From Conidiobolus incongruus B7586 (taxonomy: Eukaryota; Entomophthoromycota; Entomophthoromycetes; Entomophthorales; Conidiobolaceae), in contig JNEM01008028.1 in NCBI GenBank assembly GCA_000697335.1, positions 1-26,235 on the forward strand: 26,235 nucleotides of DNA, written 5' to 3'. Shown here piece after piece: positions 1 through 11,109 of the stretch. Positions within the stretch are counted from its first letter, which is position 1. Each line of letters opens with the position of its first letter. Under the pieces are notes generated by a model that was not told the DNA's origin, did not search any database, and saw only the letters and a list, made by a program, of their open reading frames with translations. Position numbers and translations under genes: made by a program.

Positions 1-866
1 TATATATTAATATTAATAATTTTAATAGTTTATAATATCATATATTATTTTAATTTAATAATAAAAAAATTAATTAATAGTAAATTTTATATTGATTTCT
101 TTAAAGTTTTTTTAATTAATATTTTTAATATAATTTAGGGATAAAAATAATTTTACATAATAATTATAAAATATATAAAGTTAAAGCGTTAGGAATTTTC
201 ATATTAAAAATAATTACAAGGAGTTATTATATCTAGTATATTTACTAAACAATAACTATTAAAATTATAATTGCTTATAGTAATTAAAAAATCAATTTGC
301 AAAAAAGAAAATCTTTGCAAAAAATTTAATTAATTTATAAAATATTAATTTTTAGTCTAAAATAAAAAAATTTTTATAAATGATAGAAGTTTGCTAAAAA
401 TATGGTAAAAAGTAATTAATATTAAAAAAGAGTATTGATTTTATATTATAAACATACTTTTGTAACTTATATATATATTATCAATCACTAAAAAGTCTCA
501 TTATTTAAAATACAGAGTAATAAATAGTATATTTATTTTAAAAAAATAAAACATATTGAATATAATAAGAAAATATTGAGCTTAGGAAATTTCTGAAATA
601 TTGTGAAATTGTTATATAATTTATCTATTAAAATATAGATTAATGTTATTTATAAACTACTAATCTTCATAATTGATAGAAGTAAACAATATCCTTAATT
701 AATATAATAAATATAAATAATTAACCTTTATTCATATTGAATAATGATAAAAATTCTCACAATACATTTTTCTCATTTTTAAGACTAGAATCAAAACAGA
801 ATTCGATTAACACTCAGTATAAATGCTGAAATAATCAATTGAATAATATATTGTAGTTAAACAAAT
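1..866. other. AT-rich spacer, no gene seen
   Basis: The stretch is almost entirely A and T, with stops in all six frames. I found no conserved protein segment, tRNA or long repeat in it. Confidence 0.6.
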
Positions 867-1210
867 GGGGACCCGCCCAACCAACTTCATCTCGCGATCT
901 ACTACCTTATGGAGTCTTAACCGGAGAAGATCTATCACACTACTCCAAGATATCATTTTTCTAGCAACCCAATACACTTCTTTACACTATTCACAGCTGA
1001 TAATTGGTATATAAAAGAACTACTTTCGGGATACATTATCATCATCACCTCTGGTCTTCTGTGAAGCCCATTAAACCCTTAACAAACCCCAATAAAACAC
1101 CTTAATTTAGACTACCAAGTAGGCCATAAACAAGCCGCCTCCTTAACAATTATTAACCATCAACTAGCAATCGGTAGAACCAAAATATATTAATAAGTAC
1201 CGATCGTATT
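867..1210. other. GC-richer, C-skewed island of unknown origin
   Basis: Composition changes abruptly: runs such as ggggacccgccc and tctcgcgatc stand in a spacer that is otherwise nearly all A and T, and C clearly exceeds G on the + strand. In this genome such composition marks exons, so a decayed gene fragment is the simplest reading. On the + strand a short frame opens at the ATG at 867 (about 49 codons), and another frame in the middle is hydrophobic (NPIHFFTLFTADNWYIKELL). On the - strand a frame of more than 60 codons runs through the left part. None resembles a family I know, and no splice-consistent gene could be built. A transferred fragment or a transposon end are alternatives. Confidence 0.4.
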
Positions 1211-1725
1211 AATTCTCATGAATATATTTTTATCAAATAATTTTGACCTACTCACAGTATTTAAGACTATATAAAATAATATAAAATTTAATTAATTAAT
1301 TTATTAAACAATTTAATATTAAATACATTCCCAATTAAAGGTTATTTTCCTATAATGTATGTTGAAAAATTAAAATCAATATTATGCATTCTTTGAGGCT
1401 GTAATGATAAACAAAATAGATTTTTTAATTACTAATTGGATTAAATAAAGTGTATCAAATAAACTTAAGCCACTGATTCTTTTTAAATAAGTTCAGATTA
1501 AATTAAAAACTATTTAAATATGAGTAAATTGTGATCAACTTAAGCATTGATTAAAATTGTCTTGCTAATATTTTGTCAAAGTACCAAATTTGGCCAGGCA
1601 CATTAATTTTGAATTGATTAGAAAAATTTTTTACACAATTATCCCGTGTACATTTTTCAATCTTTACAATCAAAAATTAGATATTAAAAATTTTATTATT
1701 AGTTTTATATTTAATTCATTAGAAA
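1211..1725. other. AT-rich spacer upstream of the Atg22-like pseudogene
   Basis: No gene is seen. A sequence tttaaatatg near 1513 sits about as far from the pseudogene start as the TATA boxes of the two intact copies (roughly 215-230 nt) and may be a decayed TATA box; this is weak. The short open frame at 1590-1772 does not start with ATG and overlaps the pseudogene first exon. Confidence 0.4.
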
Positions 1726-3420
1726 ATGAATTCTATAAGAACTCTTCTCAAAGTAGAACTAGATCAAATTAGCATTATTATTTTATGAAGCTGATGTAAG
1801 TTCCTATACAATCTAGATTCGTACAACATCTTAGTCGTATTTAATTATTTTACAAATCACAATATATTTTGGTATTATTACAGTTGTATTGGAAACAACT
1901 GCAGATGAATTATCATTCAAGGAAGATGGAATCGCGCCTTGCGATGATTCTACTAAAATCTATTTATGTTGCTTAAATTTTCTTAGGTGAACGATCACCC
2001 CCACCGCTTAATCTTTGATTACCACCACTATTGACTATTTTATAGAGGCATTTATGCAAATCCCATTCAGTGGTGTGTCTGATCATGGTAATCTCCGAAG
2101 TATGTTTTTGTTTGATATGACAATCACGAAACTACTGGTAGTGATATATCATATTCTAAGTTGGAAAATCAGGCTGGTGCTGGATGGTCATTTCGCATAT
2201 TCTAAGACCTGTAGCATTCAGTATTGCAATGATCAATGTAAACTCCTTTTTACTAATCTAGCTGATAAATATATCAAATTGCAAGATAGTGACAATGTGG
2301 AAATGTTATTAAATTCAGTAATTGACTCATTAACTATAACAATCAATTTATATATGAAAGAAGATTCAAAAATGATTAAAACAGTTCATAGAACCAAAAT
2401 CGTCAATGAGGGTGAATCTGGGATTCAGGCCATAGAGCATAAAGCAATTAGGCTGAATAATAAATTTTATATTCAGTTTACCTCTTAGTACTATTGCCTC
2501 CGCAATTTCCGCAATTGCGTCTGTTCAATATCATAGATCAAATATAAGATAACTGAAAGGTTTTATATTAATTATTTATTATATTAAATTTTCATTAGTC
2601 TTATTTACACCTTTTTAATCAACACTGATTTAGTTAATATTAGGATTGATTGATATCTTTTGAAAAATAATTAAGAACCTTTCATTAGCTTGAAAATAAA
2701 ATATATCATATTTCATGAAAAAAATGTAAAGTTGTCACTTGTTAATATATATTTTGCTAACTCTGTTTAAAGCACATACAACTATTAAGACGGGCCATCA
2801 ATATTTAAATATATTGATTCTATTGTTAGGATGGTACTTTATTATGAACTCAAATCAAAACTTACAATTAAGACAAAATTAAATGAAAAAGTTGAAATAC
2901 GACTGTATCTACAGATTTACTTGTTCTTATCTATATATCTAGTCCTATACAAGAGACGAGGATTTTAATTGATACCATTATACAAAAGAGGTTACTTTTA
3001 AATTGCAAAAATATCTTAATCATTCATTCTCTATAACACTCGAATCTCCTATTGTTAATTTTATTCGAAGCATTTTATAGACTTAAGTAAATGGGAAATT
3101 GATGTGATATTATGTTTACCCGAAACTTTCGGTTAGTCAATTAAAATTGATACAAATAGTTCTATTATCCAATTTTACACTTAATTATGGAGAAGGGAAA
3201 TTCATTCCTTTAAATTAATAATTAAGTTGGAGTACTTCTTAAGTAGCTCCTCTTCTTGGCTCGAATGAAACTTATACAGATAACATAGGATTGGGGTACA
3301 TATTTCTAATAGCTTTCTTGCTAACTGGCTTGAGATATGTATATAATATTATTGTGAAAAGAGGTTTGTACCAGATCAAAAAAGTTGGTATTTCTATCAA
3401 CGTATCTCAGATAATAAAAA
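1726..3420 (+). pseudogene. Atg22-like transporter, decayed first copy
   Basis: The same four-exon layout as the two intact copies downstream can be followed throughout. Exon 1 is at about 1726-1795, with its GTAAGT donor still present. Exon 2 runs about 1853-2547 and keeps the family segment FSGVSDHGNLRS. The exon 3 equivalent is about 2590-2735, and the exon 4 equivalent runs from about 2771 to 3420. It is broken in many ways. Exon 1 has lost two bases relative to its paralogues and reads into TGA. Exon 2 has at least two in-frame stops before the long open part at 2015-2488, and the donor after exon 2 has changed from GGTAAC to GATAAC. The last exon is full of stops and small indels. The preserved order with heavy divergence suggests an old duplicate lost under no selection. 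Confidence 0.85.
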
Positions 3421-4591
3421 ATTAATATTTATTAAAAATTTTATTAAGTATTAATAGTACAGTGTACCAATTAATAAATATATTTCAAATATAATAAATT
3501 TGAATTAAAAAAATGTAAATGTAAAGTATTTATGATATATCAAAGTCATTTTATAATTTATAAATATATAAATAATAGATGGATAATAGTACACCCTTTC
3601 AACAAAATAAATTTATAAAATAATGTGGGTAATTTGGAATTAATTATAATTAGCAATAAGAGCGCTTTGCATCAAAAATACGAATATTTTAAAATTATTA
3701 CATAAAAGTCCAATAGAATATAAATTATATCTAATCATAATTTTATCTTTTAATATGAATATATTTATCAATATATTCACACAATTACTAATAATAAAGA
3801 TTTTGTTCGTACAATGGTTTCAAAAATCAAGGATCATTAATATTAAATATACATAAACAATGTATAAGCTCGGAAAGATATTTTTATGATTAATGATACT
3901 AATCAATGATATCATTATAATTAAGAATAATTATATTGTTATTATGAAATAGGTTAGATGAATAATTAAGTAATTAGTAGATCCAAAATAATATAATGTC
4001 AGCAACATATTTAATCGAAATGAGCAATATGGCGACTAAGAAAAAATAATATTTACATTTTAAATATATATGTTATTATGCTAGAGGGATTGTTGAATAT
4101 CTTGGATACTATGCCTGCTTGCATTTTATAAATAATTCTGATAATTTTGAATGAATTTTTATAATATATGTATGATTTAGATTTTAAATATATTCATTTC
4201 CTTGTTTATTTATTTTGTATATTTGCCTCATATAGGAATATGCATTTGAATCAATGCTTTATTTAGTTAAAAAAATTGATTTTAAAATTAAGTTTATCTG
4301 AAATGAGAAATCAAAATTTTTAAACAAAAAGCAAACATTTAATAATTATCCTTGAATATCGAATATATCATTATTCATTAACAATTCATCTATATTTTAT
4401 ATGTGTGCGAATTGAAAGCGATTTATTGGGTTATTATTATAAATTCAGCATATCATATTAAAGTTATAATTTAAAATAGCCACTCATTAAAATTGATATA
4501 TTTGAATAATTAGATATTCAAAAAAATATGCATCAAATTGAATGAATTGAAGCCATTTAACATAAAGTTCTTTAAAAATATTAAATCAAAA
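3421..4591. other. AT-rich spacer between Atg22-like copies 1 and 2
   Basis: No open frame of note, no recognisable protein relic, no RNA gene. The only clear signal is the TATA element at its right edge, annotated separately. Confidence 0.55.
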
Positions 4592-4611
4592 TTTATAAAT
4601 ACCAGATATCA
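4592..4611 (+). promoter_or_regulatory. Extended TATA box of Atg22-like copy 2
   Basis: The sequence tataaataccagatatca (4594-4611) lies 227 nt before the start codon. It matches the prolidase promoter (tataaatacccgatatca) at 17 of 18 positions. Copy 3 has tataaatact at the same distance from its start. The role is inferred from sequence and spacing. Confidence 0.6.
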
Positions 4612-4820
4612 TTATGAATAGTAGAGAGATAACTGTTGATTATTTTAGTTTTTTCTGTGATTAATTTGTGCAGTCAGACCCAAACTAGATAACCAACTCC
4701 TTGTCATTAAACTTTTTATCATCGTTCAAGTATATACTTTATAATAATTCCAATAGGTTCCATTCCAGTGTATCTTCTGGTTATCATTATTGCACATTAT
4801 ATAATTAAAGTATTTTAAGA

Positions 4821-6536
4821 ATGAATTCAGTCAAGAGTTTTTTTAAAAATACGACAAGATCAGAATGGGGCTATTATATTTACGAAGCTGGTGTAAGATC
4901 TAATCTTTATTCACATTAATCAATTTACTCATTATTTGATCATTTAGTCTTTTCAAGTTATAATATTAATTTCGGGTGTTATGGAAGTTTTACTGGAAGC
5001 GACTGCTGCCGAAGCATCATTCATGAAAGATGGTATCACACCTTGCGATACATCTATTAAGGGATATAAATGCTGGTTGAATATTCTCGGGAGTAAAATT
5101 ACTCCAACTTCCTATTCCCTCATCACCAGCACCATTGGCCATGTTGTTCAAGGATTTATGTTGATACAGTTTAGCGGTCTATCTGATCATGGTAATCTCA
5201 GGAGCATTCTTTTACTCATCTTTACCATCATTGGTTCTATTGGTACTTCAACCATTATATTCTCCGTTCATAAATCAGGATGGTACTGGGTGGGGATATC
5301 GAATATTTTTAAATCTTTAACGTTCAGTGTTGCTATGGCGAATGCGAATTCATTTTTGCCGATATTAGCAAGTAAATATTATCAAAGAAATGAAAGCGAG
5401 AATGAAATATCTTTGGAAGGTGAAAATGATTCTCGTCCTGTAGAAAAGAAAAAAGGCATGATCAAGGATCAGAATGTATTGAATTCGGGTGAGCAGTTAA
5501 AGATAGAGAATGAGGAAGAAACAGAGCTACAAGCCATGGAGCGTACAAGAGGTAGACTGAGTAGCATTAATTTGATAATAGGTTTGGTTTTTGGAACTAT
5601 AGCTTCTCTAATATCTGTGGCTGTTTCAACTAAATATCACAAATCCAATAATAGGTAATTCAACATGAGAGTAAATTATTTTTTAATTGAGTAATCTATC
5701 TTTAGTGTAATTTATACATTCTTTGCATCATCAATGATTTGGCTGACCCTAGGCTTGATTGGTTGGTATCTTTTGGAAAATAAGAGAGGACATCCTATTA
5801 CTCGAAAGATAGATTATTTAACACTGTCATGGAAAAAAAGTAAAGTTATAATTCAAATTATCAAATATATTTACTGATTTCATCTTTAGTGTATTGGACT
5901 ATTAAAACAGGGAGACATTATTCTAATATATTAATTCTGAATATGGGATGGTTTTTGATACTTGACTCCATGATTATACTTTCTACCTTGGTCAAACTAA
6001 TCTCCAAAGTACAAGTAGGACTATATCCTACTGATTTTGTCATACTAGCATCTATATCGAGTCCAATGGAAGTTGTAGGAATTGTATTATATAATTTTAT
6101 ACAAAAGAAACTACGTCTGGATTGTAAAAAGATGATAGTTATACATAGCATTTATTATTTGATATTCTCTGTTATATATTTTATTGGAAATTTTTTGAAT
6201 TTTGGTTTAACTAGCAAATGGGAAGCTTATCTTATTAAGTTACTCCTTATCTTTCCTCATAGTCACTTGATCTCAGTTCAAAGGGTGTTATTATCAAATT
6301 TCATACCAAGCGGTCGCGAAACAGAGTTTTTTTCGCTTAATCTATTATTCAGTAGAGGTACCTCTTGGTTGGGCCCTCTCCTGCTTGGAGCTATAGAAAC
6401 TTATACGGGAAATATTCGATTAGGATTTATATTTCCAATATTGTTCCTGATTATTGGATTGATATTGATTTTGAATATCAATGTGGATCGAGGGTTGGAA
6501 CAGGCCAAAAGAATCGAAATTACTGTGACTAAATAA
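4821..6536 (+). CDS. ATG22: Atg22-like vacuolar amino-acid effluxer, copy 2
   Basis: Four exons: 4821-4892, 4948-5654, 5706-5839, 5890-6536, giving 519 aa, close to yeast Atg22 (528 aa). Atg22 proteins are major-facilitator-type carriers that export amino acids from the vacuole after autophagy. The N-terminal EWGYYIYEAG, the cysteine-containing segment TPCDTSIKGYKCW, SDHG (about residues 103-106) after the second helix, and GRETEFFSLN followed by GTSWLGPLLLGAI near the C-terminus all fit the family. About 12 hydrophobic helices are visible: near 24-42, 75-97, 108-130, 137-163 and 229-251, one in exon 3, and six in exon 4. Residues 167-225 form a long charged loop. Exon 2 reads straight into TAA at its donor, so the intron is needed. 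Vacuolar location and substrate are inferred from the family; a paralogue with another substrate is possible. Confidence 0.85.
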
Positions 6537-9128
6537 TATTACAATTTATTCAAATAACTCAACATTATATCAATATCTACAAAATTTTTATCAAGATAAT
6601 TATACATCAACAAAAATTATGAATTAATAACATCTATAAAAAATATTATTAGAATATGACATCATTTTCTCATTTGTTATCTAGATATATACTTTGAATA
6701 AAACCTTATTCCAAAACTGCCTAACTATTTATTTCAAATTTAAAAAATTTTGAAAAATAGATTGTATTATTATCATCGATGCTAAATCTTATTACCTACT
6801 CGAGGTATTATTTCAAAAAACAATTTTCTTTGATAATACAAGTTTGTTAAAATAATCAGACAAAACTCAATCTTTGAATTTTTTATGCACAAGTATTTAA
6901 TAATTTTTATAATGATAAGGGTATTATAAAATTCAAATTTCGATAGTTACTTTCAATTTATAGGTATAATTTATGATTTAATTATATTGTCCAGTATTTC
7001 GCCTTCATTGCACTTTTTTGAATAATTCTCACATTTTATTTAAATATTTTTAAAATGTAGGTTAGAAACTAATATAAATTATCAAAATATAAGTGGAAGA
7101 ATGACATAATTTCGATCTATAGTCGTGAAGCCAAGAACAATATTTTTAAAATCCAAGGAAAGAACTCTAATAATCAACATTGCATCATATTTTAATCAAA
7201 ACATCTTGTAAAATGCTAGAAAACTACCTATAGTAGCTATACTGGAAAACCTCCCACCATTATTCAAAGGTTTTTAGTCTATAAAAGTTAAATTTATAAT
7301 CTATTTTTTCATATATCAATAAATTAATTTTAAATTAAAATATGTAAAGACATACTTAATATCAATAAATTTATAGTGGGATATTCTTGGATCTTCTAAT
7401 TTTTTGTAACTATGAGAACCTTTAGAGAATATATTAAAAACTGCTAAAAATGTCCACAATTGAATTATTTTTAATTTTATTTATTTGATGATGTCCATAA
7501 TAAGATAACTATATCTGATAAACCTAACTCATCTGATACTTTTCATATTTATTATAATAAATTATTAAATAATATGGCTGATATTTTTTTATAAAATTCA
7601 TTATTCATTGTTCTGACTTATTCAAATATAGAAATTTGTCAATCAAAAGAAGATGCTTCATAGAATAATATTTTTAAGTCTAAATTTAATTATATTTTTA
7701 AGGTATATTAATATATCAACAATATAAATGTAATTTTAAAAACCCATTATTAAGGATTTTAATATATATATATATATATATATAGTTGATACAAATTTAA
7801 AATAAGAGTTATCAAGTAATCATTTTAACACATATTGACTACCTATTTATTAGAAAATATATGTAATATATCAAATTTTTGAATTGCCTTGAATTACAAT
7901 ATGAATGTTGAATATTTTGAAATCATACATAAAATAATTGTTATCAGTATTTATAATATAAAATTGACTAATTATGTTAAAGTTGTTACATATTATTTTA
8001 ACAATTAAATATAATAAATATAAGTGGTTTATGAATTGTAATTAAAATACTCATAAAATATAAGTTATTTAAACCCAGATATTTTTTTACAATTAAGTTA
8101 TTTTTTATTTTCTTAATTCAAAACTAGTTAAAAATAATTATATGATTTTATCGCTAATATAATAAAAACTCTAATCATCAAGGTGATATTAAGTATTTGA
8201 TAATATTTACAAGCATTAATAGTAGAAATATTTGAACGCTAAACCAAATTTAGTGTGAAATGAATTTAGTTTTCACTAAAATCAAAAAGAATCTAATATC
8301 AATCCCCAAAAAGTAAGGATTCCGCGAACATTTTAGCGTATATAAATCAATTAGTGATTTTGTTTATTGACAAGTGACCGATTACTAATATGAATTATTT
8401 TCTAATTTATCAACTGTTTCAAAATTATGTCGTTATTGAATCAATATATTGCAATTAATCCATGTTATACATTATAATTTAGTGTTCTGATATTAAAGTT
8501 AATTTTGGCACATAAATTTAATAAATTCGTTTCCGAATATTATATTAATTTTTATTAAAATACTAAAATTGTTGGTATTTTATGACAAGAAATCAACTCA
8601 AATTGAGTTAATCATATAAATTTAAATCAAAATAATTATAATGTGCAAATGATGAACTTATAAAATTCAAATGATTTGATAATGTGTTGGTATATTATAA
8701 TTTTAATTTTCCTTTTGCTTTCTAATTTAATTGTGACTATGATAGCTGGAAAATCGACAGATCATTAAATTTGCTTCTTTAATAGAAAATTTCACTTGAC
8801 CAAATTGTACTAATTTGAACAATGTTAGAAGCTTGGCGAATGATTATTAATTAAAATTATTAGTTTTAATAAAAGTTTAACTAATCCTAAATATCTATCA
8901 ACTGAAATTAATTTTGCTATCATCTTACTTAGAATTTCATATATGAAATATAATATTTTTCATTATTTAAAATTCAAAAAAATTAACAACTGCCAAGGGA
9001 AAACAATTTTACCAATGAAGAGATCTTTGAGCAAACAAATGTTTAAATTAACTTAAAAAGAATAAATTCAATGTGAACCAAATTTGGAGTAGTCAATGAA
9101 TCTTGCAATATCTAACATTGTAAAAGGG
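6537..9128. other. Long AT-rich spacer between Atg22-like copies 2 and 3
   Basis: No gene or convincing relic was found in this 2.6 kb. It holds a TA dinucleotide tract (7762-7784) and a patch around 8235-8345 with more G and C, ending in gcgtatataaatc, which looks TATA-like but has no gene behind it. The phrase accaaattt occurs there and again just before the copy 3 promoter. Confidence 0.5.
7762..7784. repeat. (AT)n microsatellite
   Basis: An uninterrupted alternating AT run of about 11 units in the spacer. Confidence 0.9.
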
Positions 9129-9139
9129 CTATAAATACT
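9129..9139 (+). promoter_or_regulatory. TATA box of Atg22-like copy 3
   Basis: The sequence gctataaatact lies 224 nt before the start codon, nearly the same distance as the TATA element of copy 2 (227 nt). The core resembles the prolidase promoter (gctataaataccc). Confidence 0.55.
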
Positions 9140-9354
9140 GGATAAAATAGTTATCAAAATACAGAATTATTTAGAAATAATTAACTTTTCTCCCATATAT
9201 TAATCACTATACAGTGCAACCTGAATTCAAAAACTTTCCACTTCAAAATTATTTTTATTGATATTAAGTTAAAAATATAAAGTCATCAGTAGTTGATCGA
9301 ATTTAATCAATTCATAGTCATTACTCAGTTTATATAATTTAATTCATTGAATGA

Positions 9355-11109
9355 ATGGATTCTCTTAAGAACTTTTTTAAAACTACTACAAGATCAGAAT
9401 GGGGTTATTATATCTATGGGGCGGGTGTAAGTTATAATTCTTTGCAAGTTTCGATTATATATTCATTTTATTAATTAGCATTTTCAATCATCTGTACTTA
9501 TATCAAGCGTGGTTACAGTTCTATTAGAAGCAACCGCGGCTGATATATCGTTTGAAGAGGATGGATCTACACCATGTGATACCTCTGTAAAGGGTTACAA
9601 ATGTTGGCTCAATTTTTTTGGGAGTACAATTACTCCGACTTCTTATTCTTTGATCATCACCACTATGGGTCATGTTGTTCAAGCGTATATGTTAATTCAA
9701 TTTAGTGGTCTGTCTGATCATGGTAATCTTCGAAGTATTCTTTTGCTTATTTTCACTATCATCGGCGCTTTGGGTAGTGCTACTATTATATTCTCTCTTG
9801 AAAAATCAGGCTGGTACTGGGTAGCTATATCCCATATATTAATATCATTTGCTTCCAATGTTGCGACAGCTAATGCGAGTTCATTTTTACCCATCTTAGC
9901 TGATAAATATCTTGAAGGAAATGAAAATGAGGGGAAAAAACCAACATTACAGGTTGGAAATGATCCAGGAACTATAGAAAAGAAAATAGAAATAATAGAG
10001 AGTACTAATACATTCAGATCGATCGAACGAATCAGGAGCGTTAGGGAAGGTGAGACGGAGTTTCAAGCTATGGAACGAACTAGAAGTAGACTCAGTGATA
10101 TCAATTTGATGATAAGCTTATTCCTTGGTACTATTGCATCTGCTATATCTGCAATTGTTTCATTCCAATTTCGTGGATCAAATTCTAGGTAACTAAAGTC
10201 CATGTATATTCCCGAAGTATTAAAGTATTAAGATATATTAATTAGTTTAATCTACACATTCTTTATATCATCATTAGTATGGCTGGCTCTAGGTTTAATT
10301 GGATGGTATCTTTTAGAAAATAAGCCAGGACCTCCTATCAAAAAGAAAATGGATTATATAACTCTTTCATGGAGAAAATGTAAGTACACTACTCTTGATG
10401 TTATTGTTTATTTTAGTTAACCTTGATTACAGTGTATCGCACCTTGAAGGCAGGAAGACAATATTCCAATGTACTGATTCTATTTATGGGATGGTTCTTT
10501 TTGCTTGATTCAGTAAGCATGCTTTCAATTATGGTCAAACTAATTGGAAAAGTGCAAGTGGGGCTGCATTCTGCAGATTTTCTCTTACTAGCATGTTTAA
10601 CTAGTCCTTTAGAAGTAGTGGGGATTGTATTCTATAATTTCATTCAAAAGAAGTTACACTTAAATTCTAAACAAATGATTGTTATTCATGTTATTTATTT
10701 CCTGATCTTCCCCATATATTGTTTTATTGGAAATTTTTTCAATGTGGGCTTGACTACTAAATGGGAAGTTTATCTGTTTAAATTGTTCCTCATCTTCCCC
10801 TACAGTCATTTAGCATCCGTGCAAAGAGTCTTATTATCAAATTTTATTCCAATTGGTAGAGAAACTGAGTTCTTTTCTTTGAATCAGGTATTCGGACGAG
10901 GTACTGCTTGGGTTGGTCCTTTATTAGTTGGTGCAATGGAGACTTATGCAGGAAATATTCGACTCGGATTTATATTTCCTATTGTTTTTATGTTCATTGG
11001 ATTGATATTCTTTTGGTATATTGATGTAGATAGAGGTTTAGAACAAGCCAAAAAAGCTGAATTAGAAAATACTGTTTTTGAGGTGGTAGAAGTTGAAACC
11101 AAAGAATGA
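9355..11109 (+). CDS. ATG22: Atg22-like vacuolar amino-acid effluxer, copy 3
   Basis: Four exons: 9355-9426, 9479-10188, 10246-10379, 10433-11109, giving 530 aa. Exon 1 (24 codons) and exon 3 (134 nt) have exactly the lengths seen in copy 2, and all three introns sit at the same positions and phases. The upstream ATG at 9351 runs into TAA after five codons, so the ATG at 9355 is the start. Family hallmarks are the same: EWGYYIYGAG, TPCDTSVKGYKCW, FSGLSDHGNLRS, and IPIGRETEFFSLNQVFGRG with a tryptophan-containing helix after it. By eye the membrane parts are about 70% identical to copy 2, whereas the loop between the fourth and fifth helices is mostly different. The C-terminal tail is about ten residues longer and acidic. 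Export of amino acids from the vacuole is inferred from the family. Confidence 0.86.

Noticed and set aside
1590-1772. 60-codon open frame, + strand
   Set aside because: No ATG start, low-complexity AT-driven composition, and it overlaps the first exon of the pseudogene in another frame.
5918-6151. Minus-strand frame inside Atg22-like copy 2
   Set aside because: Antisense shadow of a well-supported membrane protein exon.
8235-8350. Patch resembling the copy 3 promoter, as remains of a fourth Atg22-like copy
   Set aside because: Only accaaattt and a TATA-like sequence are shared; no exon similarity could be followed downstream.
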